A stretch of DNA of 64,000 nucleotides from an uncultured Methylocystaceae bacterium (GTDB taxonomy: Bacteria > Pseudomonadota > Alphaproteobacteria > Rhizobiales > Beijerinckiaceae), in assembly GCA_903870245.1 (NCBI GenBank), contig CAIQCB010000004.1, forward strand, positions 1 to 64,000. Reading direction: 5' to 3'. Below, in pieces: positions 49,888 through 59,605 of the stretch. The position numbers were made by a program, and so were the translations under genes. Below the pieces are notes generated by a model, which did not search any database, was not told the origin of the DNA, and worked only from the letters and a program-made list of their open reading frames with translations. Positions within the stretch are counted from its first letter, which is position 1; the number at the start of each line of letters is the position of its first letter.

Positions 49888-50445
49888 ATGGAGCTTCTCG
49901 ACGCCATCAACCTGCGCCATTCGACGCGCGCCTATCTGACCGATGCGCCATCGAAGGAGATTTTCGAAGGTTTGATGGCGGCGGCGGCGCGCGCGCCCTG
50001 CGCATTTAACCGTCAGCCCTGGCGATTTACGGTCATCGTCAATCGCGATTTACTCGACGCAATTTCCGTCGGCGCCAAAAGCTACATGACGCGCGCCCGG
50101 CCGCTCGATCTGCCCGAGAGCCTGTATCAGAAACTGTCCGACCCGGCGTTTCATGTGTTTTACCGCGCGCCGGCGCTCATCGTGATTTCGGCGGCCGCAC
50201 AGGGGCCGTGGATCGAGGCGGATGGCGCGCTGGCGGCGGCAAATCTTATGCTGGCGGCGCAGGCGCAGGGCCTTGGCTCCTGCTGGATCGGCCTGTCGCA
50301 ACCTTTTCTGGCGACGCCGGCGGGCCGCGCGCTGGCGCAGCTTCCTGAAAACGAAACGCCCGTGGCGCCGGTTATCGTCGGGTGGCCAGCGCAAACCGGA
50401 ACGCCGACGCCGCGTCAGCCTGTCGTCGCGCGGTGGATTATCTGA
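49888..50445 (+). CDS. Nitroreductase family flavoprotein
   Basis: 185 aa. FMN-dependent oxidoreductase: INLRHSTRAYLTDAPS (FMN phosphate), AAARAPCAFNRQPWRFTVI, ALAAANLMLAAQAQGLGSCWIG, and VIVGWPAQTGTPTPR at the end. Reduces nitro compounds or quinones with NAD(P)H; true substrate unknown. 16 bp after the AhpD-like fragment. Confidence 0.93.
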   Translation: MELLDAINLRHSTRAYLTDAPSKEIFEGLMAAAARAPCAFNRQPWRFTVIVNRDLLDAISVGAKSYMTRARPLDLPESLYQKLSDPAFHVFYRAPALIVISAAAQGPWIEADGALAAANLMLAAQAQGLGSCWIGLSQPFLATPAGRALAQLPENETPVAPVIVGWPAQTGTPTPRQPVVARWII

Positions 50446-50553
50446 AATCGTCCAAGGCATATCCGGGCCGAATTTAATCGGACGTGAGATCTGGTCTTTT
50501 GTTTTGTTGCGATTTCTTTCGCGGAGCAGGTTTCCGCGTCGGCGGAAAACGTT

Positions 50554-51222
50554 CTAATCCCGCGGCGCGTCGCGTAAGGCCGCCAGGGCGCGACGATCGA
50601 GAATTTCAACGCCGCCGCGGGTGAGTTTAACCCATCCCGCCGCCTCGAAGCCCTTCAACGCGCGGCCGACCACTTCCCGCGCCGTGGCCAGATCCGCCGC
50701 TAGCGCCTGTTGGGTGGTCTCGATACGATGATCCTGCGCCTTCATCGCCAGCAGCCGCTCGGCGAGACGCACATTCACCGGCACACAGATGATTTCCTCA
50801 ATACGCGACATCAACGCCGCGATGCGTCGCGCATAGCCATCGAACACCAGCGCCCGAAAGCCTGCTGAAACACTCATCAACTGATTGAATCTTTCGGCCG
50901 GCAAAATGCAGGCGACAACATCCGTCTCGGCGACGCCCTCCGCCGAATGGGCGTCTTCGGAGACCAGCGCCGCCGTGGTGAGGATGCAGGTTTCGTTATC
51001 CCTCACGCGGTAGAGAACGATTTCCTTGCCCGTCTCGGTCAAACGTTGCACGCGAATGGAGCCGGAGAGGACAAAAGGAAAATGCGCGCAACTGTCGCCG
51101 GGCCGAAACAAAACCGTTCCGCGCAGGATTTGTTTACGGACAGCGGCGTCGCGCAAAATATGTTTCGCTTCTGCGTCGAGCGCCTGAAGCGCTGGATTGC
51201 TGTCGATCCAGTTATCCGTCAT
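50554..51222 (-). CDS. Crp/Fnr family transcription regulator
   Basis: 222 aa. Cyclic-nucleotide-binding fold (about 20-135, LFRPGDSCAHFPFVLSGSIRVQRLTETGKEIVLYRVRDNETC) and a C-terminal winged helix (150-215, TTQQALAADLATAREVVGRALKGFEAAGWVKLTRGGVEIL). No N-terminal Cys cluster for a [4Fe-4S] centre as in FNR. Cys in ETCILTTA and VACILPAE might sense redox. Effector and targets unknown. 65 bp after mutS, same strand. Confidence 0.92.
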   Translation of the reverse strand: MTDNWIDSNPALQALDAEAKHILRDAAVRKQILRGTVLFRPGDSCAHFPFVLSGSIRVQRLTETGKEIVLYRVRDNETCILTTAALVSEDAHSAEGVAETDVVACILPAERFNQLMSVSAGFRALVFDGYARRIAALMSRIEEIICVPVNVRLAERLLAMKAQDHRIETTQQALAADLATAREVVGRALKGFEAAGWVKLTRGGVEILDRRALAALRDAPRD

Positions 51223-51287
51223 CAGGCGCGCTCCGACTGCGTCTCGATTTTAACAGCCGGGACTTTCGTTGCACAAGCGGCAAAAAA

Positions 51288-53963
51288 TCAAGCTTTGGAT
51301 TTCAGGTCGTAGAGCGCGGCGAGCGCCTCGCGCGGCGTGAGCCGATCAGGATCGATCTGCGACAGCGCCTCTCGCAAAAGGTCCGGCGCGCGCGGCGCCT
51401 CGACGACATGTTTGAACAATGGCAAATCGTCGATCAGCGTCTCGACCGGCGCCCGGCGATCAGCGGCTTCGAGTTCGGCGAGAATGGCGTGGGCGCGCGC
51501 CACAACGGCCGGCGGCAGACCGGCGAGTTGCGCGACATGCACGCCATAGGAGCGATCCGCCGCACCCTCGATCACCTCATGCAGGAACACCACATCGCCG
51601 GCGTGATCGGCGACTCTCATGGTAAGATTGACGAGACGCAGCAATCGCTTCGACAGTTGCGTCAGTTCATGAAAATGCGTGGCGAAGATCGCCCGCGATC
51701 GGTTGACCTCATGTAGGTGCTCGATCGTCGCCCAGGCGATCGAAAGTCCATCGAATGTCGCCGTGCCCCGGCCGATTTCATCGAGAATGACCAGCGAGCG
51801 CGGCGTCGCGCAATTCAAAATCGTCGCGGTCTCGACCATTTCGACCATAAAGGTCGACCGGCCGCGCGCAAGATCGTCGGAGGCGCCGACGCGGGAAAAC
51901 AACCTGTCAACGACGCCGAGCCGCGCCGATTGCGCCGGCACGAAAAACCCCCCCTGCGCCAGCAGCGCGATCAACGCATTTTGGCGCAGATAGGTCGATT
52001 TGCCGGCCATGTTCGGACCGGTGACGACAGCGACACGGCCGGCGTCCGCGCCAGTGAGGTCGCAATCATTGGCGGCGAAGGCCTTGCCCTGTGCTTGCAG
52101 CGAGGCCTCGACAACCGGATGCCGGCCGCCAACAATGTGAAAATCGAGCGAGCGGTCGACGTTCGGCCGCGTCCAGCCGCGCTTTTCCGCAACCTCGGCT
52201 TGCGTCGCCATCACGTCGAGCCGGGCAAAAGCTTGCGCCAATCGCTGTAAATCTTCGGTCTGCGCCAGTACATCGGCGGCAAGCGCATTGAAAATCGCCA
52301 GTTCGCGCGCCAGGGCCAGATCGGCCGCCGAAGCGATCCGGCTTTGCAGTTCGTTCAATTCCCGCGTTGAAAAACGCATCGCGTCCTGCATTGTCTGACG
52401 ATGCGAAAAGATCGCGTCGAACGGCGGCTTGAGCAGACGCTCGCCCTGCGCCGCCGGCAGTTCGAGAAAATACCCCAGAAAATTATTATGCTTGATTTTG
52501 AGCCTTGCGCCGGTCTCTTCCGCGTAACGCGTCTGCAGGGCTGCGATCACGGTGCGGCTTTCGTCGCGCAGCGCCCGGGCCTCGTCGAGTTCAGCATCGC
52601 GGCCGGCGCGAATAAAATCCCCGGCGCGTTTATCGAGCGGCGCGCTCTCCTTCAGCGCGTCGATAATTTCATGCGCCAGTGCGTTGTCGGCGCCGCGCAG
52701 CAAAGCGAGATCCTCGGCGAGCAAGAGCGGCGGACGCGCGCCATCGAAAAGCGCGGCGACGTCTTGCGCCGCCGTCAACGCCAGACCGACGCTCGCCAGA
52801 TCGCGCGGTCCACCGCGCTGCAACGACAGACGCGACACGGCCCGGGCCAGATCGGGCGCACGCGTGAGCCTGGCGCGCATCGCTGCGCGTCGGGGCGCCT
52901 CGTCGAGAAAAAAACTCACCGCGTCGAGACGCGCGTTGATCGCCGCCGGATCGGTCAGCGGGGTCGCAAGCCGATCGGCGATCAGTCGCGCGCCGGCGGG
53001 CGTCGCCGTCAGATCGACGACAGACAGGAGTGAACCCTCGCGCTCTCCTGAGAGCGTACGGGTGAGTTCGAGATTGGCGCGCGTTGCGGAATCGATCTCC
53101 AGCGTCGCCCCATCGCTCTGGCGGACTGGCCGCGACAACGCCGGCTTCTGACCCCTCTGCGTGCGCTCGATATAAAATATGGCGGTGGCGGCGGCGGCGC
53201 GGGTCGTCGGACCAAGCGCCCCAAAACCTTCAAGCGTAGCGACGCCGTAAAAATCCTGAAGCCGGCGCGTGGCGGCGGCGTCATCGCCAATCTCGCGGCC
53301 CAGGGGCGCAAGCGGTGCGCCATTCGACGCCAACAACGGGCCGAGCCGGGCGTCGCGACACAGCGCCTCTGCCGCGATAATCTCGCGCGGCTCCAGCCGC
53401 GCCAGTTCGGCGGCGAGCGCCGCCTCATCGCATTCGGCGACCACGAAAGCGCCCGTGGAGATATCGACGCAGGCGATCCCGTAACGCCACTCCCCTTCCG
53501 GAGCGCGACAGCGCGCGACGGCGGCGAAGGCGTTGGCGCGGGCCGGATCGAGCAGCGCCTCCTCAGTGATCGTACCCGGCGTCACCAGCCGCACCACATC
53601 GCGCCGGACGACCGATTTGGCGCCGCGTTTCTTCGCCTCGGCCGGGTCCTCCATCTGCTCGCAGACTGCAACGCGATGGCCCAGCGCGATCAGCTTCTGG
53701 AGATAATCATTGGCGCGCTCGACCGGCACGCCGCACATCGGGATATCGGCCCCCTGATGCTTGCCCCGCTTTGTTAGCATGATGCCCAGGGCGCGCGCAG
53801 CCGTCTGGGCGTCATCGAAAAACAATTCGTAAAAATCGCCCATCCGGTAGAACAGCAGGCAGTCCGGATTCGCCGCCTTGATCTCGATATACTGCGCGAT
53901 CATCGGCGTGGCGCGCGCGGCGGAGAGCGAAGACTCCGTTTCGGGGACGGCGGATACAGTCAT
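51288..53963 (-). CDS. mutS: DNA mismatch repair protein MutS
   Basis: 891 aa. Recognises mismatches with its N-terminal domain (YRMGDFYELFFDDA holds the Phe-x-Glu wedge) and has the ATPase Walker A GPNMAGKST (649-657), Walker B VILDEIGRGTATFDG and ATHFHELTQL. The short C-terminal end LREALSQIDPDRLTPREALAALYDLK is standard. Full length and intact. Confidence 0.98.
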   Translation of the reverse strand: MTVSAVPETESSLSAARATPMIAQYIEIKAANPDCLLFYRMGDFYELFFDDAQTAARALGIMLTKRGKHQGADIPMCGVPVERANDYLQKLIALGHRVAVCEQMEDPAEAKKRGAKSVVRRDVVRLVTPGTITEEALLDPARANAFAAVARCRAPEGEWRYGIACVDISTGAFVVAECDEAALAAELARLEPREIIAAEALCRDARLGPLLASNGAPLAPLGREIGDDAAATRRLQDFYGVATLEGFGALGPTTRAAAATAIFYIERTQRGQKPALSRPVRQSDGATLEIDSATRANLELTRTLSGEREGSLLSVVDLTATPAGARLIADRLATPLTDPAAINARLDAVSFFLDEAPRRAAMRARLTRAPDLARAVSRLSLQRGGPRDLASVGLALTAAQDVAALFDGARPPLLLAEDLALLRGADNALAHEIIDALKESAPLDKRAGDFIRAGRDAELDEARALRDESRTVIAALQTRYAEETGARLKIKHNNFLGYFLELPAAQGERLLKPPFDAIFSHRQTMQDAMRFSTRELNELQSRIASAADLALARELAIFNALAADVLAQTEDLQRLAQAFARLDVMATQAEVAEKRGWTRPNVDRSLDFHIVGGRHPVVEASLQAQGKAFAANDCDLTGADAGRVAVVTGPNMAGKSTYLRQNALIALLAQGGFFVPAQSARLGVVDRLFSRVGASDDLARGRSTFMVEMVETATILNCATPRSLVILDEIGRGTATFDGLSIAWATIEHLHEVNRSRAIFATHFHELTQLSKRLLRLVNLTMRVADHAGDVVFLHEVIEGAADRSYGVHVAQLAGLPPAVVARAHAILAELEAADRRAPVETLIDDLPLFKHVVEAPRAPDLLREALSQIDPDRLTPREALAALYDLKSKA

Positions 53964-54083
53964 CGTTTCATTCTAGCGGCCCCAACGCGGCGCGGGGCCA
54001 TCGCAGGACCTAAAATTCCGGCTGGCGCACAGGAAAATTCTCTCCTGAGGCAGGTCCAGCCCCCTTTGTGAATTTTGTCTGGA

Positions 54084-54112
54084 CCGTTTATGTTGCGGCG
54101 CAACATAAACGG
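54084..54112. promoter_or_regulatory. Perfect 29-bp palindrome before maeB
   Basis: Two exact 14-bp arms around one base (CCGTTTATGTTGCG, G, CGCAACATAAACGG), ending 11 bp before the maeB ATG. Symmetry this exact suggests the operator of a dimeric regulator. In RNA it would fold into a strong hairpin next to the ribosome site, so it could also control translation. No T-run follows, so it is not a normal terminator. Confidence 0.75.
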
Positions 54113-54123
54113 GCGGGACACAC

Positions 54124-56406
54124 ATGGCGATAGACGAGAAGACCCCGGCGGGCCGGCCGCTGATCTCCGACCGCGAGGCGTTGCTGTTTCATTCGCGCGG
54201 ACGCCCCGGCAAGCTGGAAGTCGTGGCCACCAAGCCGATGGCGACCCAGCGCGACCTCTCGCTCGCCTATTCGCCCGGCGTCGCCGCTCCGGTGCTGGCC
54301 ATCGCCAGGGACCCCTCGCTCGCCTACGACTACACGACGCGCGGCAACATGGTCGCGGTGATCAGCAACGGGACCGCGATCCTCGGACTGGGCGACCTCG
54401 GCGCCCTCGCCGCCAAACCGGTGATGGAAGGCAAGTCGGCGCTGTTCAAACGCTTCGCCGACGTCGACTCGATCGACCTCGAGGTCGACACAAAAGACAT
54501 CGAGGAATTCATCGCCGCCGTACGCTATCTTGGACCATCCTTCGGCGGGATCAATCTCGAAGACATCAAGGCTCCTGAATGTTTCATCATCGAGGAGCGT
54601 CTGCGCGATTTGATGGACATTCCGGTCTTTCATGACGACCAGCATGGCACAGCGATCATTTCCGCCGCCGGTCTGATCAATGCGCTGGCCCTGACAGGCC
54701 GGGATATCAAAACCGCCAGGCTTGTCTGTAACGGCGCGGGCGCCGCCGGCATCGCCTGTCTCGATCTCGCGAAGGCGCTCGGTTTCGATCCGCGCAACGT
54801 CATTCTGTGTGACACCAAGGGAGTCGTGTATCACGGCCGCAGCGAAGGCATGAACCAATGGAAAAGCGCGCATGCTGTCGAGACGCCGGCGCGCACGCTG
54901 GCGGAGGCTCTGGAGGGCGCCGACATTTTCTACGGTCTATCGGTGAAAGGCGCGCTCACCCCGCAAATGCTGACGTCGATGGCGCCCAATCCGATCATTT
55001 TCGCCATGGCGAATCCGGACCCGGAAATTACGCCGGAGGAAGCGCGGGCGACCAGACCCGACGCGATCGTCGCCACCGGCCGCTCCGACTATCCAAACCA
55101 GATCAACAATGTTCTGGGTTTTCCTTATATATTTCGCGGCGCCCTCGACGTGCGCGCCAAAACCATCAACATGGAGATGAAAATCGCCGCGGCGAAAGCG
55201 CTGGCCGAACTGGCGCGCGAAGACGTGCCGGACGAGGTCGCCAACGCCTATCGCGGCGCGCGGCCAAAATTCGGACGCGACTATCTGATCCCCGCGCCCT
55301 TCGATCCGCGACTGATTTCGGTTGTGCCGCTGGCTGTCGCGCGCGCTGCGATGGACTCGGGCGTCGCGCGCCGCCCGATCGTCGATATGAAGGGCTACCG
55401 CGCCGAGTTGACCGCGCGTCGGGATCCCGTCGCTGGACTGATGCAGACGATCTATGAACGCGTGCGGCGTCATCCCAAACGCGTCGTCTTTGCGGAGGGC
55501 GAGGAGGAGCAGGTTTTGCGCGCCGCCGTGAGCTTCGTCAATGAAGGGCTCGGAACGGCGATGCTCGTCGGCCGCGAAGATCGGGTGCGGGCGACCGCCG
55601 CCTCTGTCGGCGTCGACCTGCCCAAAGGCGTTCAAATTCATAACGCCAAACTCTCCAACAAGAACGCGGACTATGCGCAATTCCTTTTCCGCCGCCTGCA
55701 ACGCAAGGGCTTCCTGCTGCGTGACTGCCAGCGCCTCATCAACCACGACCGCAATCATTTCGCCGCCGCGATGATCGCCCATGGCGACGCCGACGCCTTG
55801 GTCACCGGCGTCACACGCAATTTTTCGCTGGCCCTGTCAGAGGTGCGCCGCGTGATCGATCCCCGACCGGGACACCGGCTGATCGGCGCCTCCCTGGTTC
55901 TGGCCAGAGGAAATGTCGTGCTGGTCGCCGACACAGCCATCACCGAATTGCCCGAGGCGGAAGAACTCGCAGAGATCGCAATTGAGGCGGCGGGCGTGGC
56001 CAGACGACTGGGGCTGAACCCGCGCGTCGCTCTGCTCGCTTTCTCCACCTTCGGCTATCCGCCGGGAGAGCGCACGGCGCGGGTGCAGGAGGCGGTGCGA
56101 ATCCTCGACACTCGCCGGGTCGATTTCGAGTATGAAGGCGAGATGGGCGCAGATATTGCGCTCAACCGCGAGCTTATGGCCGCCTATCCTTTTTCAAGAC
56201 TGACCGATGTCGCCAATGTTTTGGTCATGCCGGCGCTCCATTCGGCGGCGATCTCGACGAAAATGCTCCAGGAACTGGGCGGCGCAACAGTATTGGGTCC
56301 CCTGATCGTCGGGCTGGACAAGCCCGTTCAGATCGTTCAGCTCGGCGCGACCGACGCCGATATCGTTAATATGGCGGCGATCGCCGCGTTTGGCGTCGGA
56401 GGTTAG
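54124..56406 (+). CDS. maeB: NADP-dependent malic enzyme with phosphotransacetylase-like domain
   Basis: 760 aa. Residues 1-430: malic enzyme domain, decarboxylating malate to pyruvate with NADP ([38 protein letters not shown] region, [59 protein letters not shown]). Residues 430-760: phosphotransacetylase-like domain ([43 protein letters not shown]) that in such fusions is regulatory and binds acetyl-CoA. A perfect palindrome sits at its start. Confidence 0.97.
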   Translation: MAIDEKTPAGRPLISDREALLFHSRGRPGKLEVVATKPMATQRDLSLAYSPGVAAPVLAIARDPSLAYDYTTRGNMVAVISNGTAILGLGDLGALAAKPVMEGKSALFKRFADVDSIDLEVDTKDIEEFIAAVRYLGPSFGGINLEDIKAPECFIIEERLRDLMDIPVFHDDQHGTAIISAAGLINALALTGRDIKTARLVCNGAGAAGIACLDLAKALGFDPRNVILCDTKGVVYHGRSEGMNQWKSAHAVETPARTLAEALEGADIFYGLSVKGALTPQMLTSMAPNPIIFAMANPDPEITPEEARATRPDAIVATGRSDYPNQINNVLGFPYIFRGALDVRAKTINMEMKIAAAKALAELAREDVPDEVANAYRGARPKFGRDYLIPAPFDPRLISVVPLAVARAAMDSGVARRPIVDMKGYRAELTARRDPVAGLMQTIYERVRRHPKRVVFAEGEEEQVLRAAVSFVNEGLGTAMLVGREDRVRATAASVGVDLPKGVQIHNAKLSNKNADYAQFLFRRLQRKGFLLRDCQRLINHDRNHFAAAMIAHGDADALVTGVTRNFSLALSEVRRVIDPRPGHRLIGASLVLARGNVVLVADTAITELPEAEELAEIAIEAAGVARRLGLNPRVALLAFSTFGYPPGERTARVQEAVRILDTRRVDFEYEGEMGADIALNRELMAAYPFSRLTDVANVLVMPALHSAAISTKMLQELGGATVLGPLIVGLDKPVQIVQLGATDADIVNMAAIAAFGVGG

Positions 56407-56469
56407 GCAAGCGTTTTCCGCGCAGACCTGCTCCACGTCGAAAGCCGCCTGACGCCATTGCCGCGAAAG

Positions 56470-56875
56470 CGAAGTCTTCCGCCGCGCGACAGTTTGCGGG
56501 CGGGGCCGGATATCAGCAGGCGGGGGACTGTAGGCGGTTTCTATAGAGAGCGAGCGTCGCCCTGTGATGATGGGTGAAACGCGCATCCGCAGCGGAGCCG
56601 TCGCCAGGATTGTGATGAAGAATTCACCCGAGTGTTTCGCGACAGAGATCGTCGAAATAGCAACGCATCTGCAAAATATGCAACCGCCAGACTTCGTCGA
56701 CGACTTTCGAAGGCGTCGCCTCGTGGCCGCTCATCGCAGCGATCTACAGAAACTTTCGATATTCCTCAATGGCTCTTGGCGTAAAATGCGGAGACCAACC
56801 TTGATAAAGCCTCAGCCGGCTGGAAGAAGCGCCGCCCTCGCCCTCCTCGAGGGGGAAGTCCGCAATCCTCTCGAA
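56470..56875 (-). pseudogene. Remnant of a glycine-rich-domain family protein
   Basis: Reading the minus strand from 56875 gives FERIADFPLEEGEGG, RLRLYQGWSPHFTPRAIEEYRKFL, stop, IAAMSGHEATPSKVVDEVW, RLHILQMRCYFDDLCRETLG, stop, ILHHNPGDG, DARF, then ATLALYRNRLQ and, after a frameshift, SPPADIRPRPQ. This order matches a bacterial family (glycine-rich domain-containing-like: EYRRFLFLA..SGHPVTPSDAVDQVWHLHL..YW..LC..LHHGPT..YR..F..PPADIWP). At least two internal stops, a frameshift, a TAA at the front and no start show decay. The plus-strand 113-codon ORF here is its antisense. Confidence 0.75.
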
Positions 56876-57183
56876 TTAAGCCCTTCCGAGGTCTTCAGCG
56901 TTTAGTCGCAATTCCATTTTTCTATGACTAAATCCATTTTATCCCTGAATATATACATAATCGGGCTGATTTTTACAATTTCGTGACGCTCTTTCATTTC
57001 CATGACGGCGTTTCGTTGGAATTTATACAAAGACACGGCGGGCTCCGATGCTTGCCTGTTCAAATCCCGGCCTCTAGAAAGGCGCGTACAGGTTTCGAGT
57101 CAGCACACATTTGTCTACGCGCCGCTGCAACCTGCGGGAGTGCGCGACCGTGTAATCCTTTCACCCTTGAGAAAAGTCGTCAC
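56876..57183. other. Leader region of ugd
   Basis: 308 bp without a supported gene. The first 100 bp are AT-rich (TATATACATAAT near 56950 looks promoter-like), the rest is moderately GC-rich. The plus-strand frame running into ugd from 56983 has no family similarity before the ugd start. Confidence 0.5.
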
Positions 57184-58488
57184 ATGAACATCACAATGAT
57201 CGGCTCAGGCTATGTCGGACTGGTGTCGGGCGCCTGTTTTGCGGATTTTGGTCACAAGGTCATTTGCGTCGACTCCGACGCCTCGAAAATCGAACGACTG
57301 AAGGGCGGCGAAATCCCGATCTTCGAGCCGGGCCTCGACGAGCTTGTCGCCAACAATGTCGCCCAGAACCGCCTCTCCTTCACCACCGATCTGGCCCCGG
57401 CCGTGAAAGGCGCGGACGCCGTGTTTATCGCCGTCGGCACGCCGTCGCGTCGTGGCGACGGCCACGCCGATCTTTCCTATGTCTATGCCGCCGCCAGGAC
57501 CATCGCCGGCGCACTCGACGGCTTCACTGTCGTCGTCAACAAATCGACCGTTCCGGTCGGCACGGGCGACGAAGTCGAGCGAATCATTCGCGAAGCGAAT
57601 CCGCAAGCCGATTTCGCCGTCGTCTCCAATCCGGAGTTCCTGCGCGAAGGCGCCGCCATTGACGATTTCAAACGTCCCGATCGCGTCGTCATCGGCATCG
57701 AGGATGCGCGCGCCCGGGAAGTCATGGAGGAGATTTACCGACCGCTGTCGCTGAATGCCCCGCCGCTGCTTTTTGTGGGTCGACGCACGTCGGAACTCAC
57801 CAAATATGCGGCGAACGCCTTTCTGGCGACCAAAATCACTTTCATCAACGAGATCGCCGATCTTTGCGAAAAAGTCGGCGCGGACGTTCAGGACGTCGCG
57901 CGCGGCATCGGCCTCGACAATCGTATCGGCAGAAAATTCCTGCACGCCGGCCCCGGCTATGGCGGTTCATGTTTCCCGAAGGATACGCTGGCGCTGATCA
58001 AGACGGGACAGGATGAGGGCGCGGCGCTGCGCATCGTCGAAACCGTCGTCGCGGTCAATGACGCCCGCAAGCGGGCAATGGCGCGCAAGATCATTCAGGC
58101 GCTGGGCGGTTCGGCGCGCGGCAAGAAAATCGCGCTGCTGGGCCTCGCCTTCAAGCCCAACACCGATGACATGAGGGACGCCCCGTCGCTGGCGATTGTC
58201 GCCTCTCTGACCGGCGATGGCGCGCAGGTGCACGCCTATGATCCTGAAAGCATGGAGCAGGCGCGTCCATTGATGCCGGACGTAATCTTTCACGACGACG
58301 CCTATGCCGCGATCGACGGCGCTGACGCGCTGGCGATCGTCACGGAATGGGACGCTTTCCGGGCGCTCGATCTCGATCGGGTGAAGAATTTGCTGAAGTC
58401 GCCGATCATAATCGATCTTCGCAACATCTACCGCGCGGCTGAAATCCGTAAACGCGGCTTCGCTTATGTCAGCGTCGGACGCGCATAA
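57184..58488 (+). CDS. ugd: UDP-glucose 6-dehydrogenase
   Basis: 434 aa. Oxidises UDP-glucose to UDP-glucuronate with two NAD+. Rossmann motif GSGYVGLVSGACFADFGH (7-24), NKSTVPVGT, NPEFLREG, catalytic Cys263 in YGGSCFPKDTLAL, and GLAFKPNTDDMRDAPS. The start at 57184 matches the family N-terminus. Supplies the substrate of the probable UDP-glucuronate epimerase at 7.7 kb for exopolysaccharide or LPS. Confidence 0.98.
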   Translation: MNITMIGSGYVGLVSGACFADFGHKVICVDSDASKIERLKGGEIPIFEPGLDELVANNVAQNRLSFTTDLAPAVKGADAVFIAVGTPSRRGDGHADLSYVYAAARTIAGALDGFTVVVNKSTVPVGTGDEVERIIREANPQADFAVVSNPEFLREGAAIDDFKRPDRVVIGIEDARAREVMEEIYRPLSLNAPPLLFVGRRTSELTKYAANAFLATKITFINEIADLCEKVGADVQDVARGIGLDNRIGRKFLHAGPGYGGSCFPKDTLALIKTGQDEGAALRIVETVVAVNDARKRAMARKIIQALGGSARGKKIALLGLAFKPNTDDMRDAPSLAIVASLTGDGAQVHAYDPESMEQARPLMPDVIFHDDAYAAIDGADALAIVTEWDAFRALDLDRVKNLLKSPIIIDLRNIYRAAEIRKRGFAYVSVGRA

Positions 58489-58516
58489 ACGCGACTCTGA
58501 AGTTCATGCCATCTGC

Positions 58517-58535
58517 GGCCCTCTCGTCGAGGGCC
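58517..58535 (+). terminator. Hairpin after ugd
   Basis: 7-bp stem GGCCCTC / GAGGGCC with a 5-nt loop, 28 bp after the ugd stop. No T-run, so a weak or factor-dependent terminator. Confidence 0.4.
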
Positions 58536-58605
58536 GACAGCTTGGCGACGGCGCAGAGATATATCCTGTCTGCGCCTCAGTTAGACTGATCCGGCAACGT
58601 CTCAA

Positions 58606-58878
58606 TCAGTCGTGGCGATGATGTTTGCCCGTTTGCGGATTATAACGCATCTTGTGATGAGGCGCATGGTAGGGGTTCATGTGCTTGAGTTCGCGATGCG
58701 GGCAGGGGCTAACCCAGTGACGGATGCCTCTGGCGTGACCCTGCGGGCTGGTGGTGACGAAACAACCCTTGTTGTGATGTCCGTGCTGCGAAGCGATAGC
58801 GCCGGTGGGCGCTAAACCGATGCCCGCAACAGCGCCCAGACACATCAGCGCGCGCATAAACGTTTTTCTAAGGACCAT
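58606..58878 (-). CDS. Small secreted His-rich protein
   Basis: 90 aa, not recognised. Signal peptide to about residue 29 (MRALMCLGAVAGIGLAPTGAIA), then 61 residues with 13 His and two Cys: QHGHHNKGCFVTTSPQGH, GIRHWVSPCPHRELKHMNPY, HAPHHKM and a HHRHD end. A strong ribosome site (GGGGAGAGG) precedes the ATG. Composition suggests metal binding outside the cytoplasm. Stands alone between ugd and moaC. Confidence 0.75.
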   Translation of the reverse strand: MVLRKTFMRALMCLGAVAGIGLAPTGAIASQHGHHNKGCFVTTSPQGHARGIRHWVSPCPHRELKHMNPYHAPHHKMRYNPQTGKHHRHD

Positions 58879-59099
58879 GTTTGCCTCTCCCCTGTGATCT
58901 GGCTGAAAGCGCCACCGGTGGTTGCAGCTTCATGGCTCAACCCTCGGATTGAGCAGGCCCGCAAGCAAAGGATGCGCCCTCGATTACATAAAGAACTATA
59001 AATGCGAAAACAAACTGGTCCAGCAAAGAAAGACGGCGCCTCATTGGTAGGCAATTTCATCGTCTTGCCTCCAGCATCGCAAAAGCGCAAAACCCTGTC

Positions 59100-59576
59100 A
59101 TGAAAACGCTCTCCCACATCAACGCCGCCGGCGAGGCGCATATGGTCGATGTTTCGGACAAGTCCGAGACGCGACGACTGGCCCGTGCGCGTGGGAGAGT
59201 GACGATGGCGCCGGAAACGCTGGCGCTGGCGATCGCCGGAGAAGCCAAAAAAGGCGATGTCTTCGGAGTCGCCCGGATCGCCGGGCTGATGGCGGCGAAA
59301 AAAACCAGCGATCTGATCCCGCTCTGTCACCCCCTGCCATTGTCGAGCGTGAAGGTGGATATCATGCCTGACCCCGATCTGCCGGGCGTTCATGTCAATG
59401 TCGAAACCGTGGTCACCGGCAAGACCGGCGTGGAGATGGAGGCGCTGACGGCCGTGTCGGTCGCATGCCTGACAATCTACGATATGCTGAAAGCCGTTGA
59501 TCGCGGAATGCGTATCGAGGGCGTCGAACTTGTCGCCAAGGAAGGCGGGAAATCTGGCGTTTGGCGCCGAGACTGA
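59100..59576 (+). CDS. moaC: Cyclic pyranopterin monophosphate synthase
   Basis: 158 aa. Second step of molybdenum cofactor synthesis. [43 protein letters not shown] (the CHPL active-site segment), [25 protein letters not shown] and KEGGKSG are all present. moeA follows 29 bp later. Moco would serve formate dehydrogenase in C1 metabolism. Confidence 0.98.
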   Translation: MKTLSHINAAGEAHMVDVSDKSETRRLARARGRVTMAPETLALAIAGEAKKGDVFGVARIAGLMAAKKTSDLIPLCHPLPLSSVKVDIMPDPDLPGVHVNVETVVTGKTGVEMEALTAVSVACLTIYDMLKAVDRGMRIEGVELVAKEGGKSGVWRRD

Positions 59577-59605
59577 TCCGATCAGACAGGAACGGGACCA
59601 ATAAA

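Noticed and set aside
56564-56905. 113-codon plus-strand ORF after maeB
   Set aside because: The opposite strand carries a recognisable decayed gene, which explains the sequence better; this ORF resembles nothing.
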